Source: an uncultured Rhodospirillaceae bacterium (GTDB lineage Bacteria > Pseudomonadota > Alphaproteobacteria > Rhodospirillales > UBA2165). Taken from it: a stretch of 5,010 bases of DNA. Below the pieces are notes generated by a model. It worked only from the letters and a program-made list of their open reading frames with translations. It was not told where the DNA came from and did not search any database. Location: the NCBI GenBank assembly GCA_913054205.1, contig CAJXJM010000224.1, forward strand, positions 1 through 5,010. The letters are read 5' to 3'. The translations under genes were made by a program, and so were the position numbers. Positions 1-5,010 of the stretch are shown piece by piece. Position 1 is the first letter of the stretch. Every line of letters begins with the position of its first letter.

Positions 1-198
1 CAATATTTTTTTGAGATTGCCAAGAATATGACGCGTTTGTTTCTTCACATCATGAGGCGCATAGGTGCTGCCATCCTTATTACGACTGGTCAGGCCTGAA
101 ACATGAATAACATCCGAGCCCGCAGGCACACGGGTCGCCTGAACAAATACGCCAGCCGGATCGCTGAGTTCGTCACAGTGAATTATTTTGTGAACCAC
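1..198 (-). CDS. RidA/YjgF (Rid) family protein, N-terminal part, cut by window edge
   Basis: The first 66 codons of a gene that runs off the left edge. The translation begins MVHKIIHCDELSDPAG and contains VFVQATRVPAG, a hydrophobic strand ending IHVSGLTSRNKDG, and then DVKKQTRHILGNLKKIL. This follows the RidA pattern of GPYSQAV, then VFVSGQ, then the helix QTRQVLENLKAIL. Family members are trimeric cytosolic proteins that hydrolyse reactive enamine/imine intermediates to keto acids plus ammonia; some act in catabolic pathways, such as 2-aminomuconate deaminase. The catalytic arginine and the C-terminal half lie outside the window, so active versus non-catalytic Rid cannot be decided. An in-frame TAA sits immediately before the GTG, so GTG is the first possible start. 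It lies four bases after the medium-subunit stop with a GGTGA ribosome site 8 bases upstream, which suggests translational coupling. The family call is firm; the substrate is unknown. Confidence 0.85.
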   Translation of the reverse strand, partial: MVHKIIHCDELSDPAGVFVQATRVPAGSDVIHVSGLTSRNKDGSTYAPHDVKKQTRHILGNLKKIL

Positions 199-202
199 TT
201 AT

Positions 203-991
203 CTATTCACCCATCGCCCGGCGCGTCATGACGTTAATCAGATGCGCACGGTATTCAGCCGAAGCGTGAATGTCAGTGTTTAATCCATCATCCGAAACTT
301 TAATATCACGAATAGCATCCGGATTTAAGCCGCCACTAAGTGCTTCTTCAAACTCAGTTACACGAAATGCACAGGGGCCAGCGCCCGTGATCGCAACCCG
401 CACGCCGTCTGATCCTTTTGCGACAAAAGAGCCGACAATTGGAAAACGCGAAGCTGGGTTTGGAAAATGCCTATAGCCAGCTTCTTCCGGTATTGGGAAG
501 GAGACGGACAATATCAACTCGCCTTCATCGAGAGCAGTATCGAACATGCCGGTAAAAAAATCATCGGCTGCAATTTCGCGCTTGTCGGTCTTGATCGTGG
601 CATTCAGCGCCAATACGGCACATGGATAGCTGGCGGCGGGATCATTGTTGGCAAGCGAGCCACCAATAGTGCCACGATTACGCACCATTTGATCACCAAT
701 GGTGCCGGCCAAATGAGCCAGCGCCGGAATTTTACTGGCGACAAGGTCTGACGTATTGACGGCATGGTGCGTTGTCATCGCTTTGATAACTATTGCGCCG
801 CCTTCTTCAGAAATGCCCCGCATGTCATCCAAATCGCCGAGATCAACCACATCGGAAGGTTGATCAAGACGTTGCTTGAGCACAGGAATAAGCGTCATGC
901 CACCTGCCAGGAAGCGCGCGTCTTCTGCGGCGCTGTATCTAGAGGTTGCGTCATCTGTGGAAGTCGCACGTTGATATTCGAAATCATACAT
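203..991 (-). CDS. FAD-binding medium subunit of a xanthine dehydrogenase/CO dehydrogenase-family molybdenum hydroxylase (CoxM-like)
   Basis: A complete 262-residue protein, a normal length for CoxM/CutM-type subunits. The N-terminal FAD-binding domain (about residues 1-165) has the two diagnostic FAD loops: AGGMTLIP at 29-36 and NRGTIGGSLANNDPAA at 105-120. The CO-dehydrogenase flavoprotein C-terminal domain follows, with NPASRFPIVGSFVAK near 178-192 and VRVAITGAG near 197-205, both close to the pattern in so-called form II CoxM proteins. In this family the subunit takes electrons from the 2Fe-2S clusters of the small subunit onto FAD and passes them to an acceptor; it is cytoplasmic or membrane-associated. 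The ATG at 991 has a strong AGGGGGA ribosome site (998-1004) overlapping the end of the small-subunit gene, so the two are co-translated. Without the large subunit the substrate (purine, CO, aldehyde, N-heterocycle or other) cannot be assigned, so I give no gene symbol. Confidence 0.93.
   Translation of the reverse strand: MYDFEYQRATSTDDATSRYSAAEDARFLAGGMTLIPVLKQRLDQPSDVVDLGDLDDMRGISEEGGAIVIKAMTTHHAVNTSDLVASKIPALAHLAGTIGDQMVRNRGTIGGSLANNDPAASYPCAVLALNATIKTDKREIAADDFFTGMFDTALDEGELILSVSFPIPEEAGYRHFPNPASRFPIVGSFVAKGSDGVRVAITGAGPCAFRVTEFEEALSGGLNPDAIRDIKVSDDGLNTDIHASAEYRAHLINVMTRRAMGE
207..211 (-). promoter_or_regulatory. Ribosome binding site supporting the GTG start of the Rid gene
   Basis: Minus-strand GGTGA, the 3' part of the consensus AGGAGGTGA, lies inside the last codons of the FAD-subunit gene and ends eight bases before the GTG at 198. 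Together with the in-frame stop directly before the GTG, it decides the start and suggests translation coupled to the upstream gene. Confidence 0.5.
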
Positions 992-997
992 AGTCCG

Positions 998-1004
998 TCC
1001 CCCT
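998..1004 (-). promoter_or_regulatory. Ribosome binding site of the FAD-subunit gene
   Basis: On the minus strand this reads AGGGGGA, six bases before the ATG at 991. It overlaps the last two bases of the small-subunit stop codon, fixing the start and pointing to coupled translation. Confidence 0.7.
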
Positions 1005-1470
1005 AAGCTCTCATTTCTTTGGCTGCAGCGTCAATGGCTTCAACGATATTGTGGTAACCCGTGCAACGACAGATATTGCCTTCGAGGGCTTCGCGAATTT
1101 CAGTTTCGCTCGGATCGGGGTTGTCATTCACAATGCCGATTGCGCTCATCACCATTCCCGGCGTGCAGAAACCGCATTGCAACGCATGGTGCTGGCGGAA
1201 AGCTTCCTGCATTGGATGAAGCGTGTCACCGTCTGCGAGACCTTCAATTGTATCTACCGTATCGCCATCCACATGAGCCGCCAATAACGAGCATGATTTA
1301 ACCGCGCGTCCGTTGACATGCACGGTACATGCGCCGCATTGCGACGTGTCACAGCCGACATGGGTGCCGGTTAATCCGAGATGATCCCGGATGAATTGGA
1401 CGAGCAAAGTGCGTCCTTCAACTTCTCCCGAAACTTCCTTCCCGTTTACCGTCATTTTTATAGATAGCAT
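1003..1470 (-). CDS. 2Fe-2S iron-sulfur small subunit of the same molybdenum hydroxylase (CoxS-like)
   Basis: A complete 155-residue protein, the usual length for CoxS/CutS small subunits. The N-terminal plant-ferredoxin-like domain carries one cluster with cysteines 40, 45, 48 and 60 ([11 protein letters not shown], then C60). The C-terminal helical 2Fe-2S domain holds the second cluster with cysteines 99, 102, 134 and 136 ([13 protein letters not shown] and NICRCTGY). Gln98, just before the first of these, is the residue that in this family lies near the molybdopterin cofactor. All eight ligands are present, so the subunit should be functional as an electron relay from the molybdenum centre to FAD. 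It is the first gene of the operon visible here. The ATG at 1470 has an AGGAAAG ribosome site at 1474-1480. No large subunit lies upstream, since the next gene is divergent; it may follow the Rid gene beyond the left edge or be encoded elsewhere. Confidence 0.96.
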   Translation of the reverse strand: MLSIKMTVNGKEVSGEVEGRTLLVQFIRDHLGLTGTHVGCDTSQCGACTVHVNGRAVKSCSLLAAHVDGDTVDTIEGLADGDTLHPMQEAFRQHHALQCGFCTPGMVMSAIGIVNDNPDPSETEIREALEGNICRCTGYHNIVEAIDAAAKEMRA

Positions 1471-1473
1471 TTA

Positions 1474-1480
1474 CTTTCCT
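1474..1480 (-). promoter_or_regulatory. Ribosome binding site of the iron-sulfur subunit gene
   Basis: Minus-strand AGGAAAG, with its AGGA core six bases before the ATG at 1470. It supports the chosen start of the first gene of the hydroxylase operon. Confidence 0.6.
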
Positions 1481-1603
1481 CACTCCATTCAAGTGTTTTT
1501 CTAGGCGTTTCTATAGGCATATCACCTGAGCAAGCCGCTCTCAATGCCTGCGTGTATTTTATTCTCGATTAAATAGGGGCCGCAATTTTGTTTTATTGTT
1601 TCC

Positions 1604-1633
1604 TTGAACATATTTTAACTGAAGTCCTATATT
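1604..1633 (+). promoter_or_regulatory. Candidate sigma-70 promoter for the Panacea-domain gene
   Basis: TTGAAC (1604-1609) and TATATT (1628-1633) are separated by 18 bases, giving four of six matches to the -35 consensus and five of six to the -10. Transcription would begin near 1640, leaving a leader of about 60 bases before the ATG at 1704. It was found by eye, in AT-rich sequence where chance matches are common. Confidence 0.4.
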
Positions 1634-1703
1634 AAGGGTGTTGCAGGGGGTATGTCAGCCCCGAAATTGATACATTTTGAAAAATATCGAGAATTTGTCC
1701 AAC

Positions 1704-2243
1704 ATGCCAGCCGCCACTGATTCAGTATTTGATATTGCTTTTTGGTTTTCAGACCGGGCACTCAATGACAACGAGTATTTGCAGCCGGTGAAACTGCAAT
1801 ATTTGTTGTATCTGTCGCAGTCCTATTTCGCCGTTGCCTATAACGGTAAAAAGCTCGTACCGGCTATTTTTATTGCCGAGGAAACTGGTCCTGTCGAGCC
1901 TTCAGTGCATCGCGCCTGGACAAGAGGCCGCCCGACATTTGACGGCAATCCTGTGCTTAGTGATGACGTCCACTCTTTTGTCGACAGCATTTGGCGGCGT
2001 TTTGGACACCATTCAGCTGAACATCTTTCGAAATTGTGCCGCCGCACGCCAGCGTATCAGGTGGCTCTCAAAAGAGGTCATCGCGCCGAAATAATGCTGG
2101 AACATATGATGGAAAACTTTACCCGTGCACATGATACGCCGGACGTTGGGCAAGTTGTTAAACCCAAAGTCGTCCGCTCACACAAAGGCCGCGCTGTCGC
2201 TGTGAAGTCCTGGGATCCCCGCACACTCGGCGGTAAGAAATAA
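1704..2243 (+). CDS. Panacea-domain (DUF4065, SocA-like) protein, solitary
   Basis: A 179-residue protein from the ATG at 1704. The Panacea/DUF4065 pattern covers about residues 8-130: VFDIAFWFSDRAL (8-20), the hallmark KLQYLLYLSQSYF (30-42), GPVEPSVHRAW (62-72), and a final helical part with IWRRFGHHSAEHLSKL (96-111) and RTPAYQVA (114-121). The last 40 or so residues are basic and low in hydrophobics, probably a flexible tail. Members include Caulobacter SocA, an adaptor that delivers the SocB toxin to ClpXP, and many antitoxins paired with unrelated toxins. No small toxin-like gene lies next to it, so an antitoxin role is not supported here; a housekeeping adaptor is equally possible. An in-frame TTG at 1677 would add nine residues, but neither start has a good ribosome site. 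I prefer ATG because the domain begins shortly after it. It converges on the antiporter block with a three-base gap. The domain call is from pattern memory and fairly firm; the function is unknown. Confidence 0.78.
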   Translation: MPAATDSVFDIAFWFSDRALNDNEYLQPVKLQYLLYLSQSYFAVAYNGKKLVPAIFIAEETGPVEPSVHRAWTRGRPTFDGNPVLSDDVHSFVDSIWRRFGHHSAEHLSKLCRRTPAYQVALKRGHRAEIMLEHMMENFTRAHDTPDVGQVVKPKVVRSHKGRAVAVKSWDPRTLGGKK

Positions 2244-2256
2244 CGTTTAAACGCCG
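2244..2256. other. Convergent stop-codon junction with a 10-bp palindrome
   Basis: The plus-strand TAA ends at 2243 and the minus-strand TAA starts at 2249 and ends at 2247, so three bases separate two convergent genes. The perfect palindrome CGTTTAAACG spans 2244-2253. Flanking CGGCG (2228-2232) and CGCCG (2252-2256) could pair around a 19-base loop, but there is no run of T on either side, so I do not call a terminator. Confidence 0.6.
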
Positions 2257-3941
2257 ATATAGAATACCAACATGAATAACGTCAGCATGATGACAATGAC
2301 CGCGACCGATGGTCCGACTGCATTGGTGCGGGCCATTATGCCATCCGGGCCGTGGCTGCGGAAAGTCGTGCGAATGAAGCTTTCAAGTAAAGACGAAAGT
2401 GTCGCCAGGATGTCTCTCCGCATCTCCACGATGCCGCGTACCAAGAAGCGCACCAGCCACTCACCCAATCGCCGATAGAACCAATCCCAATCGAGACTGA
2501 TCGTCAGAGTGCGCTTCATCAAAGGCAGTGCCAGGAAGAAAGATAATCCGGCAAATAACAAAAGTTGTAACTGATTGACGACATGCGGCACGGTGTAGGG
2601 CTCGTAAGATGTGGAGAACGGTAAAATGTCATAAAGCGGTCCTGGTGCAACGCCTAAGGCAATGCACAGGAAGGCGAAGAAAATCATTGCCGCTTTCATG
2701 TTCCACGGTGGGTCCTTAGGCCGAAGACCTGAATCTTTTTGGAAAAAGACAAACCAGGGGAATTTAATACCAGCATGAAGGAAGACGCCGGCAGAGGCGG
2801 CCGCCAAACACATCCAGAGGAAGAACATTTGCTGGTCGCTGGCGGCCTGGGCGATCATTGATTTGGAAATAAATCCCGAAGTCAACGGGAACGAGGAAAT
2901 CGCCAACGCGCCAATGATGCCGCAAACACAGGTCAGCGGCATGCTTTGAAACAAGCCGCCGAGATCGGTACATTTTCGTTTGCCACCGGTCATATACAAA
3001 ACCGATCCCGCTGACATCAAGAGCAGTCCTTTGTAAATGATGTGGGTAAAGGCATGGGCCGCCGCGCCGTTCAAGGCCATCTCGCCGCCAATGCCAATGC
3101 CTGTGATCATAAAGCCAACCTGATTGATGATCGAATAGGACAAAATACGTCGCGCGTCGTTTTCGAGAAGGGCATAGATGATGCCATAGAAAATCATATA
3201 GACGCCGATATAGATGAGTATCTCAGCGCCGGGAAATCCACGTATCAGAACGTAAACCGCGGTTTTAGTGGTAAAGGCGGATAAAAAGACCGTGCCGCTA
3301 AACGATGCCTCTGGATAGGCATCCGGCAGCCAGGCGGTGAGCGGCGGCGCGCCGGCATTGATCAGGAAGCCGGCCAACATCAGCCAGGTGCCGAAACTGT
3401 GAGGCGTCATGGCTTGGAAAGCGACCGAGCCGGTATCGGCGACATGCGCCACAATACCGACCATAAGCAGTATCCCGCCCAGCAAGTGGATCATTAGATA
3501 GCGCATCGAGGCTTTATATGACTCTGGTGTGCGCGCGGCCCAGATGACCATCGTCGAGCCAAGTGCCATGATTTCCCAAAACACAAAAACGGTGATCAAG
3601 TCGCCGGCAAAGGCGACGCCAATGGCGCTGCCGGCATAGACGAAGGCTGCGGCAAGTTCGCTCACCTGTTTCTGATTAAGGGCATAGAGGCCCCCGGCAA
3701 ATGCCATAATCGCAAAGACGGTTGCAAAAAGTCGGCTTAGCGCATCGCCTTTAACAACCGCCAATTCGTAATCCAGAAAAGGCACGGCAAGTTGAACGCC
3801 ATCACCGATTTGCCAAATGCTCCAAAGAACGATGAGCGGTAAGACGAGGACAATCGTTGCCCGCACCTTTGGCGCGACGAAAGGAAGGACGAGGCCGCCT
3901 AGGACGAGTAGAATTCCGGGAGGGAAGGCACTAATCGTCAT
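2247..3941 (-). CDS. Proton-conducting antiporter subunit, NuoN/MrpD-type (monovalent cation/H+ antiporter subunit D family)
   Basis: A complete 564-residue, very hydrophobic inner-membrane protein with about 14 or more helices. It belongs to the family shared by complex I NuoL/M/N and Mrp antiporter subunits A and D. Visible landmarks are the TM5 glutamate E123 in FVFWEIMAL, AWLPDAYPEAS (203-213), the lysine K226 in FTTKTAVYVLIR, NDARRILSYSIINQVGFM (261-278), the histidine/lysine helix HAFTHIIYKGLLLMSAG (296-312, K304), and FPLTSGFISK (351-360). The TM7 lysine usually found before PxxxWLP is replaced by asparagine (N195, INAGAPPLTAWLP). The C-terminus (about 480-564) is longer than in typical MrpD: it has DWDWFYRRL, an amphipathic arginine-rich stretch and a last hydrophobic helix. 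The ATG overlaps the preceding gene by 11 bases, with GGAAGGA (3950-3956) upstream. In a complete Mrp-like complex it would exchange protons for sodium or other cations; ion specificity cannot be read from the sequence. Confidence 0.92.
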   Translation of the reverse strand: MTISAFPPGILLVLGGLVLPFVAPKVRATIVLVLPLIVLWSIWQIGDGVQLAVPFLDYELAVVKGDALSRLFATVFAIMAFAGGLYALNQKQVSELAAAFVYAGSAIGVAFAGDLITVFVFWEIMALGSTMVIWAARTPESYKASMRYLMIHLLGGILLMVGIVAHVADTGSVAFQAMTPHSFGTWLMLAGFLINAGAPPLTAWLPDAYPEASFSGTVFLSAFTTKTAVYVLIRGFPGAEILIYIGVYMIFYGIIYALLENDARRILSYSIINQVGFMITGIGIGGEMALNGAAAHAFTHIIYKGLLLMSAGSVLYMTGGKRKCTDLGGLFQSMPLTCVCGIIGALAISSFPLTSGFISKSMIAQAASDQQMFFLWMCLAAASAGVFLHAGIKFPWFVFFQKDSGLRPKDPPWNMKAAMIFFAFLCIALGVAPGPLYDILPFSTSYEPYTVPHVVNQLQLLLFAGLSFFLALPLMKRTLTISLDWDWFYRRLGEWLVRFLVRGIVEMRRDILATLSSLLESFIRTTFRSHGPDGIMARTNAVGPSVAVIVIMLTLFMLVFYIGV

Positions 3942-4182
3942 AATAAGTGTCCTTCCGCTTCAAAAATAGCGCCAAAAACTTTGAAAAGAAAATCATCGCC
4001 AGACAGGTCAGCAAGCCATACCAGGAATAAAAACCAAAGCTCCCATCAATGCCGAATGCCGCATGAGGGTGGATGATAAAATCAGCCAGCACCAGAAGAG
4101 CCAACATACCGAACCCGACCCGCCACAGCAGTTTGATCGTTGTCGGGCGGACCAGCCAATTGAGTTCTGTCTGTTCGTTCAT
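3931..4182 (-). CDS. Small two-helix membrane protein of the antiporter cluster
   Basis: An 83-residue protein from the ATG at 4182. It has a polar N-terminus containing WLVRPTTIKLLW, a first membrane helix at about 17-36, a conserved-looking turn HPHAAFGIDGSFGFYSWYG (38-56), a second helix at about 54-74, and a charged C-terminus KRKDTYYDD. From memory, similar small proteins with an FGIDG-FGF--WYG turn sit beside NuoL/MrpD-like genes in alphaproteobacteria; I know no assigned function. It lies between two antiporter-subunit genes, so an accessory or assembly subunit of the same membrane complex is the natural inference. An ATG at 4197 directly after the upstream stop would add five residues, but the GGGGGA at 4190-4195 is well placed for the ATG at 4182 and would lie inside the longer frame. 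Its last 11 bases overlap the start of the 564-residue subunit gene. It does not match MrpC, E, F or G patterns that I can recall. Confidence 0.8.
   Translation of the reverse strand: MNEQTELNWLVRPTTIKLLWRVGFGMLALLVLADFIIHPHAAFGIDGSFGFYSWYGLLTCLAMIFFSKFLALFLKRKDTYYDD
3950..3956 (-). promoter_or_regulatory. Ribosome binding site of the 564-residue antiporter subunit gene
   Basis: Minus-strand GGAAGGA inside the final codons of the small membrane protein gene, eight bases before the ATG at 3941. It supports an overlapping, coupled start. Confidence 0.6.
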
Positions 4183-4189
4183 ATCTTGA

Positions 4190-4195
4190 TCCCCC
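4190..4195 (-). promoter_or_regulatory. Ribosome binding site that decides the start of the small membrane protein
   Basis: Minus-strand GGGGGA, seven bases before the ATG at 4182. It favours that start over the ATG at 4197, which has no clear ribosome site but directly follows the upstream stop codon. Confidence 0.5.
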
Positions 4196-4197
4196 AT

Positions 4198-5010
4198 CTA
4201 TTTACCGATCACTTGGTGCGCAAGTTCAAGCGGCAAACCAGAGAAGAAAAATAACAAAATCGTGCCAAGCGCTGTTGCTGTCAAAGCGATCACGACCGGC
4301 AGTGGCGCCTCGCCATGATCTGCGTGCGGATCATTTGTATCATCGGGCTCTTTAAAAAAGGCGCGGTAAACAATCGGCATAAAATATCCGGCGTTGAGAA
4401 GCGTGCTGATAATGATGACGCCGATGGCAAAGACGTGCTCGGCCTCAAGCGCGCCAAGCAATATGTACCATTTACTCAAAAATCCGGCTGTTGGCGGCAC
4501 CCCGATCATCGATAAAGACGCAATCGCAAAAGCGGCCATGGTCCACGGCATCTTTCGGCCAATGCCATTGAGTTGGCTGACTTCGGTTTTATGGGCCGCC
4601 GTGTAAATTGAGCCGGCGGCAAAAAACAATGTGATCTTGCCAACCGCATGCGCGGCAATGTGCAGAACGGCACCCATGACGGAAAGCGGTGCTAAAATCG
4701 CGGTCGCCATCACGACGTAGGACAATTGGCTGATCGTTGAATAGGCGAGGCGGCGTTTGAGATTATCTTGGCGCAGCGCAACGATCGAAGCCGCCAAAAT
4801 TGTAAATCCCGCAATATAGACAAGCCAATTGGTGGTTAGGGTATTAGCAAGGAACTCATAGCCAAAGATGTAGACAATGACTTTAACGACGGTGAAGACG
4901 CCGGCCTTTACGACGGCGACGGCGTGGAGCAGGGCGCTCACGGGCGTCGGCGCGACCATCGCGCTGGGGAGCCAGCGGTGGAAGGGCATCAGGGCGGCCT
5001 TGCCGGTGCC
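4198..5010 (-). CDS. Proton-conducting antiporter subunit, NuoL/MrpA/MrpD-type, C-terminal part, cut by window edge
   Basis: The last 270 residues of a membrane protein whose start lies beyond the right edge. Its frame is open to base 5010, and the methionine at 4989 is internal to the conserved motif GTGKAALMPFHRWLP. Counting from the edge, the landmarks are the TM7 lysine K4, the motif MVAPTPVSALLHAVAVVKAG with lysine K35 (resembling the NuoL/MrpA version), NLKRRLAYSTISQLSYV (83-99), HIAAHAVGKITLFFAAG (117-133, with H117, H121 and K125), and VPPTAGFLSK (171-180). After the core come a loop rich in Asp, His and Glu (about 221-235) and one last helix. All lysines and histidines of the proton path visible in this part are kept, so this subunit is probably a competent ion translocator. 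Its stop is followed immediately by the small membrane protein gene, and together with the 564-residue paralogue downstream they form one transcription unit, likely an Mrp-like cation/proton antiporter. Confidence 0.92.
   Translation of the reverse strand, partial: GTGKAALMPFHRWLPSAMVAPTPVSALLHAVAVVKAGVFTVVKVIVYIFGYEFLANTLTTNWLVYIAGFTILAASIVALRQDNLKRRLAYSTISQLSYVVMATAILAPLSVMGAVLHIAAHAVGKITLFFAAGSIYTAAHKTEVSQLNGIGRKMPWTMAAFAIASLSMIGVPPTAGFLSKWYILLGALEAEHVFAIGVIIISTLLNAGYFMPIVYRAFFKEPDDTNDPHADHGEAPLPVVIALTATALGTILLFFFSGLPLELAHQVIGK

Larger units (their letters stand above)
1471..1703. promoter_or_regulatory. Divergent intergenic region between the hydroxylase operon and the Panacea gene
   Basis: This AT-rich spacer must hold the promoters of both directions. 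The better candidate faces right and is listed separately. For the leftward operon only a weak candidate is visible: minus-strand TTGAGA (1539-1544) and TATGCC (1516-1521) separated by 17 bases, with only half of the -10 bases matching. I see no convincing operator palindrome, riboswitch or terminator. A regulator of the hydroxylase operon is not encoded in the window. Confidence 0.4.

Noticed and set aside
1..991. A firm CO dehydrogenase (coxM/coxS) name for the hydroxylase
   Set aside because: The small and medium subunits alone do not separate CO dehydrogenase from xanthine, aldehyde or N-heterocycle dehydrogenases; the large subunit is not in the window.
270..1287. Several plus-strand open frames of 60-95 codons inside the hydroxylase operon
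   Set aside because: They lie opposite well-supported genes with intact conserved motifs and their translations show no family pattern.
1834..2094. Open frames overlapping the Panacea gene on both strands, considered as a hidden toxin partner
   Set aside because: They lie entirely within the Panacea coding sequence and resemble no toxin; the Panacea frame has clear domain motifs.
2228..2256. A bidirectional rho-independent terminator between the convergent genes
   Set aside because: The possible stem is five base pairs with a 19-base loop and no T run on either side.
4315..4606. Two plus-strand frames opposite the right-hand antiporter gene
   Set aside because: They are mirror frames of a gene with strong membrane-protein motifs.
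4198..4989. The ATG at 4989 as the start of a complete 263-residue antiporter gene
   Set aside because: The frame is open to the window edge and the upstream codons read GTGKAAL, the expected first half of the conserved motif, so the gene is cut and not short.
4198..5010. Assignment to respiratory complex I (nuoL or nuoM) itself
   Set aside because: The gene is followed by a small two-helix protein and an MrpD-like paralogue, not by nuoM/nuoN in the usual complex I order, so an Mrp-like antiporter fits better.

Overview
The window looks like ordinary chromosome from an alphaproteobacterium, probably marine or another free-living heterotroph. This is inferred from the moderate G+C, the protein styles, and the kind of NuoL/MrpD-like antiporter cluster seen here; no rRNA or other taxonomic marker is present. 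Three blocks are visible, and there are no RNA genes, CRISPR arrays, insertion sequences or long repeats.

Block 1 (bases 1-1470, minus strand, cut by the left edge) is a tight operon. It encodes the 2Fe-2S small subunit and the FAD-binding medium subunit of a molybdenum hydroxylase of the xanthine dehydrogenase / aerobic CO dehydrogenase (CoxSML) family, followed by the first 66 codons of a RidA/YjgF (Rid) family protein starting at GTG. Electrons from a substrate oxidised at a molybdopterin subunit would pass through the two Fe-S clusters to FAD. The large molybdopterin subunit is not in view and the next gene is a Rid protein, so the substrate cannot be read from the window.

Block 2 (bases 1471-2243) is a divergent intergenic region of about 0.2 kb with a plausible sigma-70 promoter, followed by one plus-strand gene for a Panacea-domain (DUF4065, SocA-like) protein. 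No toxin partner is visible beside it.

Block 3 (bases 2247-5010, minus strand, cut by the right edge) is part of a multi-gene membrane complex. It holds the C-terminal part of a NuoL/MrpA/MrpD-type proton-conducting subunit, a two-helix small membrane protein, and a complete second NuoN/MrpD-type subunit of 564 residues. The three are packed stop-to-start or overlapping and are probably co-transcribed as part of an Mrp-like monovalent cation/proton antiporter. The two large paralogues differ at a mechanistically important position. The right-hand one keeps the conserved TM7 lysine before the PFHxWLP motif, and the left-hand one has asparagine there.

The Panacea gene and the antiporter block converge with only three bases between their stop codons. 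I see no clearly new system. The points most worth checking are the Rid gene in the hydroxylase operon, the solitary Panacea protein, the small membrane protein, and the lysine-to-asparagine difference.
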